A stretch of 39,697 nucleotides of DNA from Lentilactobacillus sp. Marseille-Q4993 (GCF_951230165.1 NZ_CATNVB010000024.1:1-39697); one strand, 5' to 3'; positions 31,035 through 39,648 are shown, numbered from the stretch's first letter. A program made the numbers and translations. Notes: a model not told the origin generated them from the letters alone.

Positions 31035-32420
31035 TTAATAATAAATTACAACTGGTTCATAGGCTTTAGTATTTGCCCATACTTTCTTCATTAACGAAGG
31101 CGGGTTATTGATACATCCATGTGAATGATAATGAGCGCGATAACTTGGGTTACCGTAAACATACGAAGGTTGCCATGGAGAGTCGTGCAATCCGACCCCT
31201 GACATCGTGATTGGTTCCCAATAGTTCACTGGAGATGCATACTTAGAACCGTCATCGTTCTTTCCCCTAAGGGTTGCATTCCGATCCTTATACATAATGT
31301 AATATGCACCGGTTGGAGTACTGTTACCCCCACTAAGGGTTCCTGACATAACTGGGACCTTAACTTTCAGTTTACCATTAACGTAAACATATTCACGAAG
31401 GTTTTTAAGGTCAACAGCTACGTAAGTTTTACCAACTCCCTTTTTGCCGTACCCAGTTCCTTGAACATAATGCTTAAGGTTCATCGTCTTAGATCTACCA
31501 CTTTGCAGGTTAGCCACGATATTCCTAGTGAACAGTCCCTGATTGATTTCCCAACCATAAGTTCCACCGGGTACCTTGACCTTCCGCTTGTTGTGGGTTC
31601 TGATTGTAACTGGTTTACCCTTGGTATCAGCTTTCTTTGCTAATGCTTTTACACGAGCTGCCACCTTAGTACTTCCAAACTGGTAAGTACCGTTTTGGAG
31701 TTGCTTGGCATCCGTCACGTAGTTTCTAGCCTTAAACGTCCAGGTCGTTGTTGGTGTCTTAACTTTCACTGTGTTATCCAGTAAGTTGTTTAGCTTAACG
31801 TGCTGATGCTTAACTGCCTTGCTATTTGGCTTATCGTATTCCTTTTGCTTCTTTGGAACCGAGATGACCAATTCGCTCTTTGCCTGTTTCTTAAATTGCT
31901 TGACCATCCACTGCTTATCAAGCTCAGTTCCCTGCTTACCATCCTTAACAACAGCTTTACCATTAACTAAGTTTACCGTTGAATTGACAGTTTGTTCTCG
32001 GGAAGCATTGATTTTGTCAATTTTATTTTTAAACTTTGGTAGTATCTTCGTTAACCGATACTTTTGTTGTTTCTTAGAAATGACGTTGCCAGCATCAAAC
32101 TGTTGTTTAGTCATCATGCTCATCGAGTTCCTGGTTGAGAATAGTTGTTCAACATTATCCTTATCCACTTTAACTTGTGAACTTTTCAGTACTATGTAGT
32201 TTGGCTTTGCTTTAACGGCATCATCATTCAATTTTTCAGTCGCTTGAGCAACTGTCATTCCAGAAACATTGACCCCGTCAATCGAAGTCATCTTAAAATG
32301 ACTATTATAATAAAGCGTCGATCCTAAAATTCCAATGGCTACAACTGCGACCCCCGCAGTGATGCCAGAAATGATTCGGGACCTTCTCCGCCTCTTTCTT
32401 ACCTCTTCTTTACGCGACAT
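31035..32420 (-). CDS. membrane-anchored L,D-transpeptidase with peptidoglycan-binding-type domain
   Basis: 461 residues. A basic N-terminus (KRRRRSR) is followed by one membrane helix (about 17-37, ISGITAGVAVVAIGILGSTLY). A ~280-residue extracellular region with VNVSGMTVAQATEKLN and VPGGTYGWEINQG fits the PG_binding_4 module. The YkuD domain runs from TYVAVDLKNLREYVYVNGKL and contains STPTGAYYIMYKDR, GVGLHDSPW and HYHSHGCINNPP with the catalytic Cys. It would make or modify wall cross-links outside the membrane. It is complete, unlike the short paralogue at 5019. The start follows GGTGGGGAAAAT. Confidence 0.92.
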   Translation of the reverse strand: MSRKEEVRKRRRRSRIISGITAGVAVVAIGILGSTLYYNSHFKMTSIDGVNVSGMTVAQATEKLNDDAVKAKPNYIVLKSSQVKVDKDNVEQLFSTRNSMSMMTKQQFDAGNVISKKQQKYRLTKILPKFKNKIDKINASREQTVNSTVNLVNGKAVVKDGKQGTELDKQWMVKQFKKQAKSELVISVPKKQKEYDKPNSKAVKHQHVKLNNLLDNTVKVKTPTTTWTFKARNYVTDAKQLQNGTYQFGSTKVAARVKALAKKADTKGKPVTIRTHNKRKVKVPGGTYGWEINQGLFTRNIVANLQSGRSKTMNLKHYVQGTGYGKKGVGKTYVAVDLKNLREYVYVNGKLKVKVPVMSGTLSGGNSTPTGAYYIMYKDRNATLRGKNDDGSKYASPVNYWEPITMSGVGLHDSPWQPSYVYGNPSYRAHYHSHGCINNPPSLMKKVWANTKAYEPVVIYY

Positions 32421-32638
32421 ATTTTCCCCACCTTTAATTTGTAACTACACCTAAGTTTAATAGTTTCCGAACAACCGTTCCATTTTTTTGTCCTTTTTTG
32501 TTTAACCTTAACTAAATCTTCAATTTTTGATTTACCCAACTTTAAAACTAAAAAGTAATAGCATCCGGAGCGGAACCGCATTCATACTGACAAATTAATG
32601 ATACAATTAATTCATCTTATAAATAAAGGTGATTAATT

Positions 32639-33217
32639 ATGACTGACAATAGAACAGAAAAAGAAAAATTCTTAGCTGGTGACCCTTATAATATTATGGA
32701 TCCAGAATTAGCAGCTGAGGAAACCACTGCTCGTCGTTTATGCAAAATGATGAACGAATTAGATGACACTGCTTCAGAAGAAAAGGACGAGTTGATTCGA
32801 AAACTATTTGGGTCAGTTGGTAAAAGTCCTTGGGTACAGCCTAACTTCCGTTGTGATTTTGGGTATAACATTCACGTTGGTGATTACTTCATGTGTAACT
32901 ACGACAACGTAATCTTAGACATTGCCCCCGTAACAATTGGTGACCATTGTATGCTTGCGCCGCACGTCCAAATCTATGCTGCCTATCATCCTAAGGATCC
33001 CAAAGGTCGAGCAGATTTTATTGGCTTAGGCAAACCCGTCACATTGGGAGATCATATCTGGGTTGGTGGCGGTTCCGTAATTCTACCAGGAGTCACTCTT
33101 GGTAATAATGTTATCGTTGGGGCTAACTCTACAGTCACTAAGTCGTTTGGTGATAATGTCATTATTGCTGGCAACCCTGCTCGAGTAATTAGTGAGAACA
33201 TTCCCGAGGAAAATTAA
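32639..33217 (+). CDS. sugar O-acetyltransferase (maltose/galactoside type, LbH)
   Basis: 192 residues. The N-terminal MTDNRTEKEKFLAGDPYNIMDPELAAE is the Mac domain of maltose/galactoside acetyltransferases. Hexapeptide repeats of the left-handed beta-helix follow (VTIGDHCMLAPHVQIYAAYHPKDP, GKPVTLGDHIWVGGGSVILPGVTLGNNVIVGANSTV). The catalytic His is in the YAAYH loop. It acetylates a sugar 6-hydroxyl using acetyl-CoA, as a cytoplasmic trimer. The start follows AAAGGTG. No terminator was found before the T-box promoter that begins just behind it. Confidence 0.88.
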   Translation: MTDNRTEKEKFLAGDPYNIMDPELAAEETTARRLCKMMNELDDTASEEKDELIRKLFGSVGKSPWVQPNFRCDFGYNIHVGDYFMCNYDNVILDIAPVTIGDHCMLAPHVQIYAAYHPKDPKGRADFIGLGKPVTLGDHIWVGGGSVILPGVTLGNNVIVGANSTVTKSFGDNVIIAGNPARVISENIPEEN

Positions 33218-33236
33218 ACTTTTTTCATTTTTATTG

Positions 33237-33265
33237 TTGACACCGTTAGGAAATGGTTGTATCTT
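33237..33265 (+). promoter_or_regulatory. promoter of the T-box transcript
   Basis: Perfect TTGACA (33237-33242), 17-nt spacer, TATCTT (33260-33265). Confidence 0.7.
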
Positions 33266-33284
33266 ATTGCCAATCATTAAATTC

Positions 33285-33557
33285 CGATTAAATACTATGA
33301 AGAGAACCACGAGTTATCATTTGTGCTCAGAGAGATTCCGTTTGGTGAGAGGAACCCACATTTTTAACCCGTTATCATCTCCGAGTTATTCGATGAATTT
33401 TTAGTAGTCGAATTGGTGTCCACCCATTATTGTGGCAGCGTATCGCTTCGGCCGTACGTCTGAGGTAGTTCTAGTGATGGAACTACGAAAATAGGTGGTA
33501 ACCCGTTTATTAAACGTCCTATATGGTACATAAGTACGGTTAGGGCGTTTTTTGGTT
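33285..33557 (+). promoter_or_regulatory. T-box riboswitch leader, probable Ile specificity
   Basis: Stem I: GAAGAG near 33300 and the distal AGAGAGATTCCGTTTGGTG with GAGAGGAA. The T-box sequence AGGTGGTAACCCG is at 33493-33505, preceded by the stem-III hairpin GTAGTTC...GGAACTAC (33464-33486). Folding stem I by eye (ACG/CGT, then GAG/CTC) leaves TATCAT in the specifier loop. ATC (33374-33376) followed by A gives Ile as the best fit, with Val or Tyr registers less likely. It controls the hydratase-family gene at 33706 by tRNA-dependent antitermination. Confidence 0.85.
33514..33557 (+). terminator. T-box terminator hairpin
   Basis: ACGTCCTA with TAGGGCGT, inner GTAC-ATAA-GTAC, then TTTTTT. 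The 5' arm follows directly after the T-box sequence, which would pair into the competing antiterminator. Confidence 0.88.
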
Positions 33558-33705
33558 TTTAATGAAAATTTATTTTTGGTGGTGAGGAAAATGGAATCGC
33601 AGATTATGGTTTCAAATGAAGATCCAGTTCAGATTAGTAGATCAAATAAAAAATTAGGAAAAGTCCTCGCCATTATTAGGTGGGGACCCACAGGAGGACT
33701 CACTT
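33558..33705 (+). promoter_or_regulatory. spacer between T-box terminator and hydratase start, with hairpin over the ribosome binding site
   Basis: The 150-nt spacer contains GTCCTC (33663-33668), which can pair with GAGGAC (33694-33699) that includes the ribosome binding site AGGAGG (33692-33697). An inner GTGG-GGAC-CCAC stem is also possible. The site would be masked in this fold. An open frame from an ATG at 33591 to 33767 overlaps the hydratase start, but nothing else marks it as a gene. Confidence 0.4.
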
Positions 33706-34521
33706 ATGGATACACAATTAACAGTAACAAAGAATGCTTTATCAGAAACTCAACGCAAATTTGCTAAGGAATTATACAACTCATACGAAACCCATCAAGC
33801 GTTAGTTGAGGATAACTTCAATGGCGTAGTTACCAATGAAGATGATGCTTACGCAGTGCAGTCAATGGTGACTGAAATGAAGGGCGAAGCTGTTGGAGGC
33901 TACAAAGTTTCCCTTACTAGCAAACAGACTCAAGATATGTTTGATTCTGACTCCCCACTTTACGGAGCTCAAGTTACATCTCACTTTATGCAATCACCGG
34001 TTGAACTCCATCAGGCCGAACTAATGGAGCCGCTAGCTGAGGTGGAAATGTTATTCACAGTAACTGAGGACGTATCTTCATCAGATTCACTGGAAGATTT
34101 GATGCACAAAACATTAGTTGCACCAGCAGTTGAAGTACCCGACTCACGTTTCAGCGATTGGTTCCCTAGTTTATCTAAATACATGGTTATGTCGGATTCA
34201 GCGGTTGGGGGCTTTGTGACTTACGGTGAAGAAGTTAGAACTGACGACTTATTTGATACAGTTGATGATGTTGCTCATGTTAACTGTGAGCTATTCCACG
34301 ATGGTAAAAAGTTAAAGGATGGTCAATCGTCAGAAGTTTTAGGAAACCCACTAAAATCACTCCACTGGCTAGTTGAAAAACTCGAAGAGCAAGGGACCCC
34401 ACTTCAAAAGGGGCAGCGGGTTTCAAGCGGAACATTCTTACTGCCAGAATCATTAACCACTGGTAGATGGAAGGCCACATTTGATAAGGGGCTCGGCTCT
34501 GTTTTCTTACACGTAAAATAA
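33706..34521 (+). CDS. 2-keto-4-pentenoate hydratase family protein
   Basis: 271 residues of the MhpD / fumarylacetoacetase-related fold. Blocks seen are VGGYKVSLTSKQTQDMFDSDSPLYGAQ, LMEPLAEVEMLFTV (the ExE metal ligands), VAPAVEVPDSRFSDW with a further Glu, and LGNPLKSLHWLVEKLEEQG. These enzymes hydrate or decarboxylate 2-oxo acids using Mg2+ or Mn2+. No aromatic catabolism genes are nearby, so the physiological substrate is probably another oxo acid. The ATG follows AGGAGG with 8-nt spacing. The T-box leader ties its expression to uncharged tRNA, most likely tRNA-Ile. Confidence 0.8.
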   Translation: MDTQLTVTKNALSETQRKFAKELYNSYETHQALVEDNFNGVVTNEDDAYAVQSMVTEMKGEAVGGYKVSLTSKQTQDMFDSDSPLYGAQVTSHFMQSPVELHQAELMEPLAEVEMLFTVTEDVSSSDSLEDLMHKTLVAPAVEVPDSRFSDWFPSLSKYMVMSDSAVGGFVTYGEEVRTDDLFDTVDDVAHVNCELFHDGKKLKDGQSSEVLGNPLKSLHWLVEKLEEQGTPLQKGQRVSSGTFLLPESLTTGRWKATFDKGLGSVFLHVK

Positions 34522-34660
34522 ACCAATTAATTTAGCCATAACAAAACCTACTCACTTTCACATAGAACAAAATCATAGGCGTTTGCTTCTTTTCAGGGGA
34601 GAAGCACTAACACATAATAACGGACATATATGATAACTTACTGGATTACCCTTTCCTTAA

Positions 34661-34702
34661 AAACACCATCAGACTAATAAACAATCTGATGGTGTTTTTT
34701 TG
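34661..34702 (+). terminator. terminator upstream of the matrixin gene
   Basis: Stem ACACCATCAGA with TCTGATGGTGT and a long T-run, 140 nt behind the hydratase stop. The stretch 34522-34660 in between holds nothing recognisable. Confidence 0.8.
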
Positions 34703-34776
34703 CAAAAATGAAGATGTGCTATTCCATGAAATCAACAGAGTTATGTTATATTTAAATTAGATAAGGGGGAATTACA

Positions 34777-35826
34777 ATGAAATTCAACAAGTTATTAAAA
34801 ACTACTATATTACTAACTCTAAGCGTTAGTGTATTTTCGGTTGGAGTTCCCCCACTTTTTAATTCAACAAAGGCTGCTACTCGCATCGTAAATCACACCA
34901 CGATTCCGACTAGGCAAGTGAAGCCGACCACTACGTATCTTTACCGGTCAACAACCCTAACAAAAAAACTAACGTTTAAAAGTAATCGGCTGGATACAAG
35001 GCTCTATACGAATAAAAAGTTTACGGTTAAGAACAATAAGCAAAAAACAGTTACCGTTTACTACATTTTTAACAAGAACAAATCTTTAACGGGTTACCTA
35101 CCAACCAGTAAACTTAAAATAACCACCACTTCGAAGAAGAAAGTTACTCCGTCAATCTCCCGGACAAAACTCAATAGTGAGATCAAAGCTTCACCCGATT
35201 TAGATCCGAGTGATTTGCTAACAAGTTTGACTAAAAACGATTATCAAGTATACAGGCCAACCTTAAATAAGGCTTTTAACGTTTACCGATTATCACCTAA
35301 AGGCACTTTCGTCGGCAATACCGCCTCTGTGTACGTCCCTTCAGATAGCTTGAAACCAATCGCTAAGGAAGCCTTTGAAAAATGGAATTCGGCACTAGCA
35401 AGTAACGTATTTACGTTCGGAACTAAGACGCACAACACCCTTAGTATCCGGTTTGCAAATGCAGCCTCTGAGCAATGGGACGGCATGTACAATGGGCACA
35501 CCGTTTATATCGATCAAAGTAGATTTGACGATTCAAAGTATCCTACTACGTACTTAAACCCCAAGCTTGCTTCTCAATTCACCAATCGCCAATACTGGCT
35601 TGGTGTCATCACCCATGAGTTAGGTCATGTTTTAGGGCTTGACCATACTGGTTACCAAATTGATTTAATGTATTCCCCAACCAGCTCAGGAAATGTCATT
35701 GCTAAATATCAATGGAAGCACCCTATTCAACGAAGTGATACTGGATTAGACGGAACTGAAATGGCAACGATTACGGAAGGAGATCTGAGTAGAGCAAAAT
35801 TAGCAAGGAATTTAGGTTACTGGTAA
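34777..35826 (+). CDS. secreted matrixin-like (M10A) zinc metalloprotease
   Basis: 349 residues. The N-terminus is a Sec signal peptide (hydrophobic stretch about 8-24, probable cleavage near TKAA, 33-34). Residues ~45-115 form a Lys/Tyr/Thr-rich SH3-like module (TTTYLYRSTTLTKKL, VTVYYIFNKNKSLTGYLPTSKL) like that of the secreted protein at 4131. The C-terminal catalytic domain has ITHELGHVLGLDH, with zinc ligands His280, His284 and His290 and catalytic Glu281. LMYS supplies the Met-turn (Met298). The zincin consensus is therefore complete. It should cleave external proteins or peptides; the target is unknown. GGGGGA is the ribosome binding site. Confidence 0.88.
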   Translation: MKFNKLLKTTILLTLSVSVFSVGVPPLFNSTKAATRIVNHTTIPTRQVKPTTTYLYRSTTLTKKLTFKSNRLDTRLYTNKKFTVKNNKQKTVTVYYIFNKNKSLTGYLPTSKLKITTTSKKKVTPSISRTKLNSEIKASPDLDPSDLLTSLTKNDYQVYRPTLNKAFNVYRLSPKGTFVGNTASVYVPSDSLKPIAKEAFEKWNSALASNVFTFGTKTHNTLSIRFANAASEQWDGMYNGHTVYIDQSRFDDSKYPTTYLNPKLASQFTNRQYWLGVITHELGHVLGLDHTGYQIDLMYSPTSSGNVIAKYQWKHPIQRSDTGLDGTEMATITEGDLSRAKLARNLGYW

Positions 35827-35856
35827 TCATGACTGCCGGTAAGAATTGCAGGGTAA

Positions 35857-35902
35857 AAGCACAGCGATAATTCTCTTTTTTGAAATTATTGCTGTGTTTT
35901 TG
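35857..35902 (+). terminator. terminator after the matrixin gene
   Basis: Stem CACAGC-ATAATT with AATTAT-GCTGTG, then a T-run. Confidence 0.8.
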
Positions 35903-36070
35903 TCTACTTATGGATCACCTAGTAATTACTCCAACCTCATCCTCATCACGGCTATAAGGGCTGAGCAACTTAATTATCCCTCTTATTTATTTCTCATTAA
36001 CTTTCCCCATTTAGCAAGTTTTACTACCCCTCTTCGTGATATTAACGCGCTTTCACGGAGTCTAATGTCA
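35903..36070. other. intergenic stretch before the glnPQ promoter
   Basis: About 170 nt without convincing gene, promoter or repeat. It is less AT-rich than other spacers. Confidence 0.4.
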
Positions 36071-36099
36071 TGTACATTTTCTTAAAAATCTGGTATTCT
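36071..36099 (+). promoter_or_regulatory. promoter of glnPQ
   Basis: TGTACA (36071-36076), 17-nt spacer, TATTCT (36094-36099) preceded by TGG, making an extended -10. The start of transcription would lie inside the GlnR box. Confidence 0.6.
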
Positions 36100-36104
36100 A
36101 TCAG

Positions 36105-36121
36105 TGTTACATTTTGTTACA
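36105..36121. promoter_or_regulatory. GlnR operator of glnPQ
   Basis: TGTTACATTTTGTTACA matches the GlnR/TnrA consensus TGTNA-N7-TNACA exactly. It lies 6 nt after the -10 and 19 nt before the glnP start, where a bound repressor would block initiation. GlnR represses glnPQ in related lactic acid bacteria when nitrogen is plentiful. Confidence 0.82.
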
Positions 36122-36139
36122 TCAAGTAGGAGGACAATT

Positions 36140-38287
36140 ATGAAACGGAAGTTTTTCAATGCTAGTTTTCTAATTGCTTTTCTTGGAGCGCTATTATTTA
36201 TTTTTTCATTATCTCCCGTCTCCAGTAAAGCTGAGAAAACTTACCAAATAGGTACTGATGTTACATACCCACCATTTGAGTTTGCAAATAAGCAAAATAA
36301 ATACGTGGGAATTGACATAGATGTTATGAAAGCAATCGCCAAAGAAGAGGGATTTAAGGTCAATATCAAGCCAGTCGGCTTTAATGCTGCAGTCCAGTCC
36401 CTCGATGCTGGTCAGATTGATGGTGTTATTGCCGGGATGACAATGACTCCAGAGCGGGTTGAAAAATTCGACTTTGGAACCCCCTACTATAAAACGGGTG
36501 TGGTAATGGCCGTTGGGAAGAACAGCAGCATCAATAGTTTTAAGCAGCTTAAGGGCAAACGAGTTGCTTTAAAGACCGGTACCGCTGCCGCTAGTTATGC
36601 TGAGAGTATCCAAAAGAAATACGGGTTTAAGACAGTAACCTTTGATGACTCTGATAACATGTACCGGGACGTTGAAACGGGAAACTCAGTTGCCTGTTTT
36701 GAAGATCAACCTGTTATGCAGTACGCCATCAAACAAGGTTCAAAATTAAAAATCGTTACCAAGCCTGCTAACCAGGGTTACTATGGTTTTGCCGTTCAAA
36801 AGAATAAGAACAAAGAATTGGTCAAAAAGTTTAACGCAGGCCTTAAAAAGATTAGACAAAACGGCACCTATGACCAAATCGTAGGTAAGTATCTAGGTGA
36901 TGGTGGCAACCCTAAAGTAAAGGGTAAGACTTTCACGATTGGTACTGACGTTACCTTCCCTCCATTTGAGTTTGCAAATAAACAAAACAAATATGTCGGG
37001 ATCGATATGGACTTAATGAAGGCAATTGCCAGAGAGCAAGGCTTTAAAGTTAAGATCAAAGCGCTTGGGTTTAACGCTGCTGTTCAATCACTCGAATCAG
37101 GTCAAATAGATGGTGTGATTGCCGGAATGTCGATCACAAATGACCGGAAGAAACAATTCGACTTCTCCTCACCTTACTTCCAATCAGGAGTGGTAATGGC
37201 AGTTAATCCAAAAGGTAAAGTTAACAGTTTAAAGGATCTAAAGGGTAAACGAGTAGCTATCAAAACTGGTACTTCAGGAGCGGATTATGCCAACAGTATC
37301 AAGAAAAAGTACGGCTTCAAAACCGTAACGTTTGATGATTCTAACAATATGTACCAAGACGTAATTACCGGTAATTCAGCTGCTTGTTTTGAAGATCAAC
37401 CGGTTATGCAATACGCAATCAAACAAGGAACCAAGCTACAAATCGTCACAAAACCTGCCCTAGCTGGTGATTATGGTTTCGCCGTTAAAGAAGGTCAGAA
37501 TCAAGCCTTACTTAATGCATTTAACACCGGATTGAAAGATTTGAAGGCTAGCGGTAGTTATGACAGTATTGTTGAAAACTATCTTGGAAGTAAAAAGGAT
37601 CAAAAAATCGTCACAAAGGGATCAACTTCTGATGATCGGTCATTTATTGGATTGATTAAAGAAAATAAAGATGCTCTTTTAAGTGGTTTGAGTCAGACAA
37701 TGTGGTTAACCATTGTTGCAATCTTCTTCGCTACGATTTTTGGAATCATTGTCGGACTACTAGGTGTTATTCCGAATAGGTTTGGGAATGGCGTTTCAAG
37801 CGTCTTAGTTTATGTATTCAGAGGAATGCCATTGCTTGTGCTTGCTCTATTCATCTACACAGGAATTCCAAGTTTAACTGGTACCAAGATTCCAGCTTTC
37901 GTTGCAGGTATCATCACGCTTACGTTTAACGAAGGAGCGTACATTGCCGCGTTTGTTAAGGGTGGAATCGAAGCCGTCGATAAAGGCCAAATGGAAGCTG
38001 CTCGCAGTTTAGGTCTTCCGTTTGGAAAATCAATGAGAAAAGTTATCCTTCCACAAGGAATCAAAATTATGATTCCGTCATTCATCAACCAGTTTATTAT
38101 TACCCTAAAGGATACATCGATTCTTTCAATCATCGGGATTCTGGAACTTACACAAACAGGTAAGATTATTATTGCCAGAAATCTTGAAGGATTCAAAGTT
38201 TGGACAATCGTTGCCGTAATGTACTTAGTCATCATCACGTTGTTGACATGGCTTTCAAACTGGGTACAAAGGAGAACTAAAGTATGA
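36140..38287 (+). CDS. glnP: glutamine ABC transporter, fused tandem substrate-binding domains and permease
   Basis: 715 residues from ATG 36140, behind AGGAGGACAATT; an earlier in-frame ATG at 36104 lies within the operator. Order: signal or anchor helix (to about 33), substrate-binding domain 1 (about 36-255, [23 protein letters not shown]), substrate-binding domain 2 (about 265-485, nearly the same string), then the permease domain (about 505-715) with the EAA loop [20 protein letters not shown]-like segment. This is the GlnP architecture of Lactococcus/Lactobacillus, which imports glutamine or glutamate. The two binding domains are unusually alike. It overlaps glnQ by 4 nt. Confidence 0.92.
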   Translation: MKRKFFNASFLIAFLGALLFIFSLSPVSSKAEKTYQIGTDVTYPPFEFANKQNKYVGIDIDVMKAIAKEEGFKVNIKPVGFNAAVQSLDAGQIDGVIAGMTMTPERVEKFDFGTPYYKTGVVMAVGKNSSINSFKQLKGKRVALKTGTAAASYAESIQKKYGFKTVTFDDSDNMYRDVETGNSVACFEDQPVMQYAIKQGSKLKIVTKPANQGYYGFAVQKNKNKELVKKFNAGLKKIRQNGTYDQIVGKYLGDGGNPKVKGKTFTIGTDVTFPPFEFANKQNKYVGIDMDLMKAIAREQGFKVKIKALGFNAAVQSLESGQIDGVIAGMSITNDRKKQFDFSSPYFQSGVVMAVNPKGKVNSLKDLKGKRVAIKTGTSGADYANSIKKKYGFKTVTFDDSNNMYQDVITGNSAACFEDQPVMQYAIKQGTKLQIVTKPALAGDYGFAVKEGQNQALLNAFNTGLKDLKASGSYDSIVENYLGSKKDQKIVTKGSTSDDRSFIGLIKENKDALLSGLSQTMWLTIVAIFFATIFGIIVGLLGVIPNRFGNGVSSVLVYVFRGMPLLVLALFIYTGIPSLTGTKIPAFVAGIITLTFNEGAYIAAFVKGGIEAVDKGQMEAARSLGLPFGKSMRKVILPQGIKIMIPSFINQFIITLKDTSILSIIGILELTQTGKIIIARNLEGFKVWTIVAVMYLVIITLLTWLSNWVQRRTKV

Positions 38288-39030
38288 GTGAAAATCAAGC
38301 AAAAATAAAGGTTTCTGATTTAAAGAAACAATATGGCGATAACCTTGTTTTAAAGGGTATCAATCTAGAAGTTGCTAACAATGAAGTGGTCGTTGTAATT
38401 GGCCCTTCAGGTTCGGGTAAGAGTACGTTTCTAAGAACTCTTAACAAACTAGAGGAACCAACTTCAGGATCAATCATCATTGATGGAATTGATATTGCAA
38501 AAAAAGATACGGATATCAATACCGTTCGCGAAAACATCGGGATGGTGTTCCAACATTTTAATTTGTTCAATAACCTAACCGTTGGCCAAAACATAACTCT
38601 TGCTCCTGTCGAACTCAGCAAAGAAACCCAGAGTGAGGCTGACCAACAAGCAAAGAAACTATTAGATATGGTTGGTTTGGAAGAAAAGTTTGGGGCTAAA
38701 GTTCAATCACTCTCCGGTGGACAACAGCAACGGGTTGCCATTGCACGAGCTCTTGCAATGAATCCAGATGTCATGCTATTTGACGAACCAACCTCTGCTC
38801 TTGATCCTGAAATGGTTGGCGATGTCCTCGAAGTCATGAAAAGACTTGCAACCCAAGGTATGACGATGGTTGTTGTCACCCACGAAATGGGATTTGCTAA
38901 AGAAGTTGCTGATCGGGTTGTTTTTGTCGACGACGGCCAGATTCTTGAAGAAGGAACTCCGGACGAAGTGTTCAGTCATCCTAAAAATGAGCGGCTTAAG
39001 AGCTTCTTAGATAAGATTTTAAACGTTTAA
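38284..39030 (+). CDS. glnQ: glutamine ABC transporter ATPase
   Basis: 248 residues. Walker A is GPSGSGKST (40-48), the Q-loop is in [13 protein letters not shown], the ABC signature is [15 protein letters not shown], Walker B is [16 protein letters not shown], and the switch His is in [10 protein letters not shown]. It is the typical polar amino acid ABC ATPase that powers the fused GlnP. The start overlaps the glnP stop (ATGA) and is translationally coupled. The only terminator follows this gene, so the unit is a two-gene operon under GlnR control. Confidence 0.95.
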   Translation: MSENQAKIKVSDLKKQYGDNLVLKGINLEVANNEVVVVIGPSGSGKSTFLRTLNKLEEPTSGSIIIDGIDIAKKDTDINTVRENIGMVFQHFNLFNNLTVGQNITLAPVELSKETQSEADQQAKKLLDMVGLEEKFGAKVQSLSGGQQQRVAIARALAMNPDVMLFDEPTSALDPEMVGDVLEVMKRLATQGMTMVVVTHEMGFAKEVADRVVFVDDGQILEEGTPDEVFSHPKNERLKSFLDKILNV

Positions 39031-39048
39031 ATATATATTGAATAACAA

Positions 39049-39090
39049 GACACCCGGAACTAGCTTAATGCTAGCTACGGGTGTTTTTTT
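39049..39090 (+). terminator. terminator after glnQ
   Basis: Stem ACACCCG with CGGGTGT, an inner CTAGC-TTAAT-GCTAG hairpin, then TTTTTTT. Confidence 0.9.
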
Positions 39091-39095
39091 GCGTT

Positions 39096-39580
39096 TTAAA
39101 GTAGATCGGTTACAATCATTTTATTATCGTGTTGCTCAATAATGCTTATCAACCCTTTGTCTTAACTGCAGTACTCTCGTTAGAATGGACCCAAATCCGT
39201 TGCTTCTAAGTGAACTGCTTATCCAGGTAAAATACCACATCACGCAATTCATTATTCAGTAATCCTAATGGGGTTGGTGAACCAGGAGTTAAGCCTAGTT
39301 TCTCTTTTAAGGCAGATTCAGACGCAAACGCCAGTCGTCTCGTATTATATTCATAACTAAATTTATTTAAATCTTTTCTTCGAGAACCATCGATTGAAAT
39401 CAGATAATAGTTTTTCTTCTTATCAGCTTTAACGAAGATATTTTTTGCATCTTTTTTTGGATACGGAAATTCCACTTGGAAAACTTCCTGCGTGCTGTCT
39501 TTGTGATCCGTTACTTCGTACCAAAGCCCCTGCTCGGCAAGAAACGAAGAAATCTGTTGCCTATTTATCAGGCTGTACAC
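39096..39580 (-). pseudogene. PrdX/YbaK-type aminoacyl-tRNA deacylase, decayed
   Basis: The open part (39580-39206, 124 residues, GTG start with no clear ribosome binding site) contains ISSFLAEQGLWYEVTDHKD, FVKADKKKNYYLISIDGSRRKDL and LGLTPGSPTPLGLLNN, the Prolyl-tRNA editing (PrdX/YbaK) fold. It ends at an in-frame TAG after LDKQFT. The frame continues as KQRIWVHSNESTAVKTK. After a 1-nt shift it reads LISIIEQHDNKMIVTDLL to TAA 39098-39096, which together match the expected PrdX C-terminus and give ~161 codons. The gene therefore has one nonsense codon and one frameshift, and is probably inactive. Confidence 0.78.
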
Positions 39581-39584
39581 TTTT

Positions 39585-39617
39585 TAGTGTGATAGAGAAA
39601 TCTATCGCACTATTTTT
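39585..39617 (+). terminator. terminator-like hairpin upstream of the last gene
   Basis: Stem AGTGTGATAGA with TCTATCGCACT around a GAAA tetraloop, preceded by T5 and followed by T7 on the plus strand. No plus-strand gene ends here, so it may insulate the next promoter or be part of its leader. Confidence 0.6.
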
Positions 39618-39623
39618 TTGGAC

Positions 39624-39648
39624 GCAAAAGGACACCTGTCCCTTTTGC
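39624..39648. promoter_or_regulatory. inverted repeat next to the final promoter
   Basis: Arms GCAAAAGGAC and GTCCCTTTTGC are near-perfect complements around a 4-nt centre. The repeat covers the -35 region of the promoter below and could be an operator. Confidence 0.5.

Noticed and set aside
33591-33767. Open frame of 58 codons between the T-box terminator and the hydratase gene
   Set aside because: It overlaps the start of the hydratase gene in another frame, its composition is unremarkable and the hydratase has its own perfect ribosome binding site. A leader peptide role cannot be excluded, but nothing supports it.
36104-36139. Upstream ATG at 36104 as the glnP start
   Set aside because: It lies within the GlnR operator, lacks a ribosome binding site and adds residues before a normal signal peptide. 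ATG 36140 follows AGGAGG.
39581-39625. Hairpin with T-runs as a repeat or IS end
   Set aside because: It is a single perfect-stem hairpin with a tetraloop and no duplicated flank or second copy in the window. A terminator or insulator is simpler.
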